Source of the DNA: Bdellovibrionales bacterium
Lineage (GTDB): Bacteria > Bdellovibrionota > UBA1018
Reading direction: 5' to 3'
Assembly (NCBI GenBank): GCA_018266355.1
Contig: JAFEAP010000014.1
Coordinates: forward strand, 110,768 to 174,767
DNA length: 64,000 nt
Numbering within the stretch: the first letter of the stretch is position 1; every line of letters starts with the position of its first letter. The notes under the pieces were generated by a model. The model was not told the origin of the DNA. It was given only the letters and a program-made list of their open reading frames with translations, and ran no database searches. Shown here one piece after another: positions 58,835-64,000 of the stretch. The translations under genes were made by a program, and so were the position numbers.

Positions 58835-60679
58835 TTACGCTTCCGCCGATTTTTTCGGCAGGATGATTTTCGGTTTCTTCGCGGCCGCGGCCGCGACCTT
58901 CGCCGGGGCGGTTTTCTTGGATTTAGCGTCCTTTTTCGAAGCACGTTTCAAATCGACGCCCGCGTCTTCGGCCACGGCTTCGACGTCGATCGGATCGGTG
59001 TCGGAGACTTCGGCCGAAGCGCTGGATTTCCCGCCCCCGAGCTTCGCTTGGGCGAGTTCGAGCGCGGTTTCGGCGGCGTCCGCGTCACGGCCGAGGATCT
59101 TCATCAGACCGTCGGACGCCTTCTTCTTCCGGGAGTCGCCCGCCTTCGTGATCCGGCAAAGCCCCTCGACGAGGATCGGGCCGAATTGCTCGATGTACCG
59201 GCGTTTCTCCTCGAGCTCGTTCGCGCGGAATTCCTTCTTGATGTACTTCGAAAGGCGCTGACCCGCTTGGATCAGAGTCCGGCGGATTTCCTCGACGAGC
59301 TCTTCGGACGCGTCGACGGTTTCCTTCGAGGCGTTCTTGAACTTGATGAACGGGGAGACGACGGAAACGGCGACGATGTACGGACCGAGCGGAAGGGATT
59401 CCTTCGGCTGGCCGAGGCCGTACGCGCGCCAGTTCACCGTCTGGATCGCCTGCACGATCGCGCAAGCGGCCTTGTCGAACTGGAGCGGCACGCGGTTCGC
59501 GAAACGAAGGACCTGAACCGGGTTGTCGGACTCGCCGCCGCGTTCTTGAAGGCGTGCGATGGCGACTTCGACTTCGACCGGCTTAAAATCGCAGATCGTC
59601 GGCTTCCGCGAGACGACCGAAAAGAAGTCGACCGCGCCGAGGCGCTGGATCGACTTCGCGAGCGCTTCCTCGCCGATCATGAGCACCGATTTCGTCGAGG
59701 GCGCCATGAGCGGGATGTTTTGGATTTTCGTGTAGAGGTCCTTGAATTCGGCGTCATCGAGCTGATCGACGTTCTTCTCGAATACCCCTTTCTTGATTCC
59801 CGCGGCCACGAGTTCCTTGATCGTGCCCTCGTTCACTCGGGAGAATCCTTTTTTCAACCAAGCGCCGACCTTCGTGCGTCCGAAGAGGTGCGAGTGCGCG
59901 ATGAACTCGCCGAGCTTCATCGTGTGCGGGTGCGGCTCGGTCGCTTCGGGGATCTGTGGCAGCTCGGACGCGACGCGCTCGACCGTCGTGCGCTCCATCG
60001 CCTTTCCGCCCTCTTCGCCCGTACCCGTCGGCAGGTTATAGTGAAGGGTCAGGTGCGGATTCACGAGCACGGTGCCGTTCAGGTAGTTCAGCAGTCCCGC
60101 TTCGCCGTTCAGTTGGATCCGGCCGTCGATCGTGAACTCGACGCTCGTCCCGTGCGGGCGATCCCAATCGATCGTCTCGCGGTCCTTCATGTTCCCACGG
60201 TTGTTCTTGATGTCGACCTCGACGGTGCCGCTCACGGCCTTCCGCATCGCCTTCGTCTTCGAAATGACTTTCGCGCCGGTTGCGTTCGTGAGCTGGGCCC
60301 ACGTCGTCGCCGCGGAAATGCCGATCCCCTGCTGACCGCGCGAACAGCGGCCGCGGCCGAACTTCGAGCTCGCGAGGTACTCGCCGAAGACCTTCGGGAT
60401 GTCGTCACCGTCGATGCCCGGACCGTTATCGAGGACTTTGATCCGGATCTTGTCCGATCCTTTGAGGGTGCCGCTGCCCATCTTCTCGACCCAAAGTTCG
60501 ATTTCAGGGAGAATGTTGTGCTCTTCGCAAGCGTCGAGCGCGTTATCGACGGCTTCCTTCAGCGTCGTCAGGACAGCCTTTACTTGAGAGGAGAAGCCTA
60601 CCTGCTGGAGATTTTTAGAGAAATACTCGGCAGTCGAGCTCGTCGTGATTTTCGCAGACGCCTTGGAATCTTTCGCCAT
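58835..60679 (-). CDS. top6B: DNA topoisomerase VI subunit B
   Basis: About 614 residues starting MAKDSKASAK. GHKL-type ATPase motifs: KEAVDNALDAC (N box, Glu42, Asn46), KVLDNGPGID (81-90) and GQQGIGISA (115-123). A helix-two-turn-helix region follows, then the transducer domain containing SPFIKFKNASKE, which holds the switch lysine region. The C-terminal 90 residues are Lys/Ala/Pro-rich and probably unstructured. The promoter TTGACG, 18 bases, TTAGAT ends 6 bases before the ATG with no Shine-Dalgarno, so this is probably a leaderless mRNA. It leads an operon with subunit A and an alpha/beta-hydrolase. Confidence 0.94.
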   Translation of the reverse strand: MAKDSKASAKITTSSTAEYFSKNLQQVGFSSQVKAVLTTLKEAVDNALDACEEHNILPEIELWVEKMGSGTLKGSDKIRIKVLDNGPGIDGDDIPKVFGEYLASSKFGRGRCSRGQQGIGISAATTWAQLTNATGAKVISKTKAMRKAVSGTVEVDIKNNRGNMKDRETIDWDRPHGTSVEFTIDGRIQLNGEAGLLNYLNGTVLVNPHLTLHYNLPTGTGEEGGKAMERTTVERVASELPQIPEATEPHPHTMKLGEFIAHSHLFGRTKVGAWLKKGFSRVNEGTIKELVAAGIKKGVFEKNVDQLDDAEFKDLYTKIQNIPLMAPSTKSVLMIGEEALAKSIQRLGAVDFFSVVSRKPTICDFKPVEVEVAIARLQERGGESDNPVQVLRFANRVPLQFDKAACAIVQAIQTVNWRAYGLGQPKESLPLGPYIVAVSVVSPFIKFKNASKETVDASEELVEEIRRTLIQAGQRLSKYIKKEFRANELEEKRRYIEQFGPILVEGLCRITKAGDSRKKKASDGLMKILGRDADAAETALELAQAKLGGGKSSASAEVSDTDPIDVEAVAEDAGVDLKRASKKDAKSKKTAPAKVAAAAAKKPKIILPKKSAEA

Positions 60680-60685
60680 AGGCGC

Positions 60686-60715
60686 ATCTAAGCAAAAACA
60701 AACCGCTCCCGTCAA
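60686..60715 (-). promoter_or_regulatory. Promoter of the topo VI operon
   Basis: On the minus strand, TTGACG (60715-60710), an 18-base spacer and TTAGAT (60691-60686), ending 6 bases before the ATG at 60679. It fits a leaderless start. Confidence 0.65.
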
Positions 60716-60828
60716 TCTTATAGGCCACCCGCGCGTGGCGTCACCCCTTCGAACTCCGCCGAGTCCCGTCTGGGCAATTGTGCGCTTCCGTCCACGCGGC
60801 TCGCCCGTATTTTGCTCATTCGAGCCCG

Positions 60829-61989
60829 ATGCAAATTCAGAATTTCCCTTCCCGGAACGAAACGTCGGTACTCCTCGACGGCCGCGACTTCACGCTTGAT
60901 CTTAAGATTCGCTCGTCACGCTCGAAAAGATATCGTCGTCAGATTCTATTGAGTCTTTTCCGGCTCGTGCGACCCCATTTCGCCCGTCTCGACGCTGCTC
61001 TCCTGACCCACAGCGATTCGTCGGTTGTAGAAATGGTTAAGGAAATGGATCGTCCCGTGAGTCTCCATCAGGCCCTGAATTTGCGGACCGCTTACGGTCA
61101 GGATGGGTTTCAGATCCGGATTCGGCGTCTCGGATTCCGTCAATCGCAGACGGAATTCGCCGTTCTCGCCGGAGTGAGCAGGTCGCACCTCAGCCGCGTC
61201 GAGCACGGACACAATCCTATGAGCGCGAACTTCCGAGTACGAATCGAACACGCGTTCCGCCTGCTCGAGGCCCGTTCGCACCGAACCGCACAATTGCCCA
61301 CGACGCCATCCGGGCCCACCCGTGCCCGCCGACCGCGCTACCAGTTCGATGTTTCAGCTCCGTCGCGCGGATCAATCCAGGTGGCGCGTTTTCGACTGAG
61401 CGTCGAGGAAAACGAAAAACATGCCCGCAAGGATCGGCCCGATGAAGACCCCCGCGAAGCCGAAGATCTGGAGGCCGCCGAAGAGCGCGACGATCGCGAT
61501 CAGCGGATGGAGGTTCGCGCCACCTTTCAGCACGATCGGGCGGACGAAGTTATCCGCGACCGAAGCGACGAAGGCCGCGATGAGCAGCGAGAATCCGGCG
61601 AAGCGCGAGCCGGTGACGATCGTGTAGGCCGCGAGCCCGAAGGTCACCGGCGAAGAGCCGATCACGGGGATGAAACTCGAGACGAAAACGGTGAATCCGA
61701 TCACGACGAGGTCTTTCACGCCGCCGATCGCCCCGCCGACGACGTAAATTATCGACTGGACGATACCGGAGACGAGGCTCGCGAGAAGTACTGCCCGACA
61801 GAGTTCGCCGAATCGCGCGAAAATCTCCTCCGTTTGCTCGTCGGGAAAAACGGAGTTGTTCCGGAAGAATCGGGCGACGCGGTCTCCGTCCGCGAGAAAA
61901 AAGTAGATGCCGAGGATCAGGAGCAGGAGACCGATCCCGAGGGTCGGCAGCGACGAGAGGGCCATCGTGACGAAGTCCGCCGCCTTTAG
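60829..61989 (+). CDS. XRE-like regulator with run-on antisense tail
   Basis: The frame begins MQIQNFPSRNETSVLLDGRDF and carries a Cro/CI-type helix-turn-helix near 100-150 (QIRIRRLGFRQSQTEFAVLAGVSRSHLSRVEHGHNPMSANF). From about residue 180 the sequence loses domain character and turns charged, because the frame stays open for 618 bases opposite the convergent permease gene. The real gene may end by about 61380 after a frameshift, or be genuinely long. A possible promoter is TTCCGT, 16 bases, TATTTT (-10 at 60808). It is divergent from the topo VI operon, whose regulator it might be. Confidence 0.55.
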   Translation: MQIQNFPSRNETSVLLDGRDFTLDLKIRSSRSKRYRRQILLSLFRLVRPHFARLDAALLTHSDSSVVEMVKEMDRPVSLHQALNLRTAYGQDGFQIRIRRLGFRQSQTEFAVLAGVSRSHLSRVEHGHNPMSANFRVRIEHAFRLLEARSHRTAQLPTTPSGPTRARRPRYQFDVSAPSRGSIQVARFRLSVEENEKHARKDRPDEDPREAEDLEAAEERDDRDQRMEVRATFQHDRADEVIRDRSDEGRDEQRESGEARAGDDRVGREPEGHRRRADHGDETRDENGESDHDEVFHAADRPADDVNYRLDDTGDEAREKYCPTEFAESRENLLRLLVGKNGVVPEESGDAVSVREKKVDAEDQEQETDPEGRQRREGHRDEVRRL

Positions 61990-62427
61990 CCCGAGGTTCT
62001 TAAGCATCGCACCGACCGAATCGAGCACGTCGGATTGGTCCATACGAAGCGCTTCCGCCGTCCAGGTGATCCCGCGAGAAACGAACGGGATTTGCGCGAA
62101 CGAATCGACGAGCCCCGAATCTCCGCCGGGCGCGTTCAAAAAGGGCGATTCCTTCCAGGCGCTGAACCGCGCGGCCGCGTACCGGACACCCCGGATCGAA
62201 AGCAGCGTCGAGGGCAGGATGAGGAGTACCGTCACCCCTAGCGTGAGGAGCGAGGCCGCGAGCTCCGGACGCCAGTTCTTACGGAGGCGGAGGTAATCGA
62301 AAAGCGGATAAAGGAGCAATGCGATCGCCGCGCCGAGGGTGAGCGGCACGAAAAAACCCCACGCGAGGTAGACGAAGGCGGCGGCGAAGAACAGCGTAAT
62401 GAGAACCCGCGCCTGGCGACCGGTCAT
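61372..62427 (-). CDS. AI-2E family permease-like membrane protein
   Basis: 351 residues with about eight membrane segments. The family landmarks are GFFVPLTLGAAIALLLYPLFDYLR near the N-terminus and, near the C-terminus, SFIPVIGSSPVTFGLAAY followed by LHPLIAIVALFGGLQIFGFAGVFIGPILAGM. Members were named for autoinducer-2 export, but many act as Na+/H+ antiporters or have unknown substrate. The ATG overlaps the preceding stop by 4 bases, so it is coupled to the fatty acid hydroxylase gene. A longer upstream frame is a shadow. Confidence 0.92.
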   Translation of the reverse strand: MTGRQARVLITLFFAAAFVYLAWGFFVPLTLGAAIALLLYPLFDYLRLRKNWRPELAASLLTLGVTVLLILPSTLLSIRGVRYAAARFSAWKESPFLNAPGGDSGLVDSFAQIPFVSRGITWTAEALRMDQSDVLDSVGAMLKNLGLKAADFVTMALSSLPTLGIGLLLLILGIYFFLADGDRVARFFRNNSVFPDEQTEEIFARFGELCRAVLLASLVSGIVQSIIYVVGGAIGGVKDLVVIGFTVFVSSFIPVIGSSPVTFGLAAYTIVTGSRFAGFSLLIAAFVASVADNFVRPIVLKGGANLHPLIAIVALFGGLQIFGFAGVFIGPILAGMFFVFLDAQSKTRHLD

Positions 62428-63143
62428 GCCGTTTTTGCGCGCGAGGCGTGATCCTTCGACTCGTTCTTCGATTCGGCGGTCCCGAAGACGTAATCCCAAA
62501 GCGGGTTCGAGACGCCCCACCGCGATTCGTAGTCCGCGAAGTGGTGCATCAGGTGATGCTTCTTCAAGAACTTCCCGATCGGGGTCCTCGGCGTGAAGTG
62601 GTGCACGTAATAATGGATGTAGTCGTAGGCGAGGTACCCGACGAGGAAGAACGCGATGAAGGCTTCGACGTAGGTCGCGCCGAGGAAGAAACGGAAAGCC
62701 GGGAATAGGATCGCGGCGTAGATCGCCGCCGGCAGCGGCGGCATCACGAGGCGGGTCGGATCGGCCGGATCTTCGTGGTGGAGCCCATGCATCAGATAGA
62801 TGATTCGGTTCCCGAGCGGGCCTTTCGCCGGATAGTGAAACACGAACCGGTGCAGGAAATATTCGATGAAGGTCCAAAAGAAGAGGCCGAGAAAGCCGTA
62901 GCCGAGGAAATCGAGGAGCGTGTTCTCGTGCACGGCAAACGAGCGGTACGTCAACGCGCCGATCACCGGAATCCAGACGAGGAGCGGTACGATCGGATGG
63001 ACGTGCGTGAACTTCTCGAGGAGCTCACTCTTGAAGAGGCGGACGCTGTCGCGCGGATAAACCTTCCGCTCGCCCGAGGAGGTGAGATTCGAAGTCAGGG
63101 GTTCAGGAATGCCGGTGGACCGGTTGGATTGCGCGTGCTGCAT
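62424..63143 (-). CDS. Fatty acid hydroxylase / sterol desaturase-family protein
   Basis: 239 residues with about four membrane segments. The di-iron histidine boxes are clear: HRFVFH (98-103), HGLHH (119-123), HYYVHH (177-182) and HHLMHH (196-201). This pattern is like yeast Scs7 and other fatty acid 2-hydroxylases, which hydroxylate the acyl chain of sphingolipids or other lipids at the membrane. A GGAAAGG Shine-Dalgarno lies 7 bases upstream. Its stop overlaps the permease start. It may contribute to outer-membrane lipid A or sphingolipid modification; the true substrate is unknown. Confidence 0.9.
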   Translation of the reverse strand: MQHAQSNRSTGIPEPLTSNLTSSGERKVYPRDSVRLFKSELLEKFTHVHPIVPLLVWIPVIGALTYRSFAVHENTLLDFLGYGFLGLFFWTFIEYFLHRFVFHYPAKGPLGNRIIYLMHGLHHEDPADPTRLVMPPLPAAIYAAILFPAFRFFLGATYVEAFIAFFLVGYLAYDYIHYYVHHFTPRTPIGKFLKKHHLMHHFADYESRWGVSNPLWDYVFGTAESKNESKDHASRAKTA

Positions 63144-63253
63144 GATTCGGCCTTTCCGGGGGTCTTACCCCTCCTCGGGTTGTCAGGCAATGCCCGAGCT
63201 GGTACGACGCCTATTAAGATACCCCGAGTCGCCACCGTTTTGGAGAACCGATT

Positions 63254-64000
63254 TTGACGCTTTTAGTCACTCTTTCCGCTATCCTGGCCGCCGGAGCTTG
63301 TCTCGGAATCTTCTGGCTCTCCTCCCTCATTCGCCGCCAGAACGCGGCCCGCGAACTCACGCCGCTGTTAATGGATCTTCAGGAACGCCTCTCGCGCACG
63401 ATTTCCGACCTAAGGGAATCGACGGCCGAGAAACTCCAGAAAACCCAGCTCGAAGCGAGCGAGCGCCTCGAGCGGACGCTCGGGCAGAACCGCTCCGAAC
63501 TCGCGCAAGGGCTTCAAGCGACGACCGAGACGCTGAACCTTCGTTTCCAGGGTCTTGAAACCCAAGTTTCCGAGCGCCTCACGAAGATCGGCGTGAACGT
63601 CGAAGAAAAACTGAACGCGAATTTGAAGGAAGGCTTCCAGCACTTCGAGAAAGTCCAGCAACACCTCGCCTCCGCCGAGCTGAAACTCCAGGAACTCGGC
63701 CAAGTCGGCCGTTCGATCCAGGATTTGAATTCGCTCCTAAAACTCCCTCACCTCCGCGGCTCGTTCGGTGAGTCGACGCTCGAAAAACTCCTCGCCGACT
63801 TCCTACCCGTCGGCTCGTACGAGATGCAGGTCGCGATCGTGCCGAATTCGACCGAACGCGTGGACGCCGTCGTGAAACTCGCCCGCCAAGTCCTGCCGAT
63901 CGACTCGAAATTCCCCCGCGAGCAGGTCCTTCCCCTCTTCGAATCCGAGAATCCCGCCGACCTCGAATCGGCGCGGAAGATCCTCGCCGATTTCGTGAAG
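63254..64000 (+). CDS. rmuC: DNA recombination protein RmuC (partial)
   Basis: The frame begins with a TTG (GGAG 8 bases upstream) and runs off the window end, giving 249 residues. There is one N-terminal membrane segment (about 2-24), a long coiled coil (about 40-170, ERLSRTISDLRESTAEKLQK...), then the start of the RmuC domain, seen as LRGSFGESTLEKLLADFLP and VDAVVKLARQVLPIDSKFPRE. RmuC limits recombination of inverted repeats. No ATG is available near the start, so the TTG is preferred. About 110 bases separate it from the hydroxylase gene on the other strand. Confidence 0.88.
   Translation, partial: MTLLVTLSAILAAGACLGIFWLSSLIRRQNAARELTPLLMDLQERLSRTISDLRESTAEKLQKTQLEASERLERTLGQNRSELAQGLQATTETLNLRFQGLETQVSERLTKIGVNVEEKLNANLKEGFQHFEKVQQHLASAELKLQELGQVGRSIQDLNSLLKLPHLRGSFGESTLEKLLADFLPVGSYEMQVAIVPNSTERVDAVVKLARQVLPIDSKFPREQVLPLFESENPADLESARKILADFVK

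Overview
The window is about 64 kb of GC-rich bacterial DNA, densely packed with chromosomal genes on both strands. I found no insertion sequence, integrase, rRNA, tRNA or CRISPR array. Several features suggest a predatory or deltaproteobacteria-like lineage, most likely Bdellovibrionota: a 65-residue single histone-fold protein of the type known from Bdellovibrio, a bacterial DNA topoisomerase VI gene pair, and many secreted Cys-rich proteins and lipoproteins. This assignment is an inference from gene content, not a phylogenetic result.

Layout. 1-2 kb: succinylarginine dihydrolase (astB), then a structured intergenic region hiding a 58-residue membrane protein. 2-10 kb: an ECF sigma factor and NrsF-type anti-sigma factor, followed by eight tightly overlapping lipid genes (FAD oxidoreductase, DUF1365, two cyclopropane-synthase-like methyltransferases, chalcone-isomerase-like, two small membrane proteins, DUF1295). 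The sigma gene and the lipid operon share a promoter motif, GTAACC-N17-GTARTR, so the sigma factor probably drives both. 10-18.8 kb: tRNA modification (dus, mnmA), a FlaR-like kinase, an FKBP isomerase, a two-haem-motif lipoprotein, a nucleosidase, a GlcD-like oxidase and a PHP protein. 18.9-27.5 kb: a PhoR/PhoB-like two-component pair, an RRM protein, dinB, htpX, hrpB and a secreted Cys-repeat protein. 27.7-42 kb: a pyrophosphate-driven ion pump, a fatty-acyl ligase/methyltransferase/metzincin operon, an MFS transporter, a dikinase with glucan-dikinase-like domain order, and a pilin-like gene with a giant Cys-rich secreted partner. 42-51.2 kb: aconitase, an ABC-F ATPase, a B12-type radical SAM protein, a LOG-family protein and uppP.

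51.2-62 kb is the most unusual part. It holds a lipoprotein FKBP, the histone, a truncated haemoglobin, and a receiver-only protein with two tandem XRE-like regulators. Next comes a divergent pair, a FeeM-like acyltransferase and a cysteine-poor E1/ThiF-like adenylyltransferase, separated by two inverted repeats. It ends with a topo VI B-A-hydrolase operon and a third XRE gene. An AI-2E-type permease, a fatty acid hydroxylase and the start of rmuC close the window.

A recurring expression feature is the placement of sigma70-like -10 boxes 6-8 bases before the start codon with no Shine-Dalgarno sequence (topo VI B, aconitase, the dikinase, a secreted protein, and the ECF operon's first gene). 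This suggests many leaderless mRNAs.
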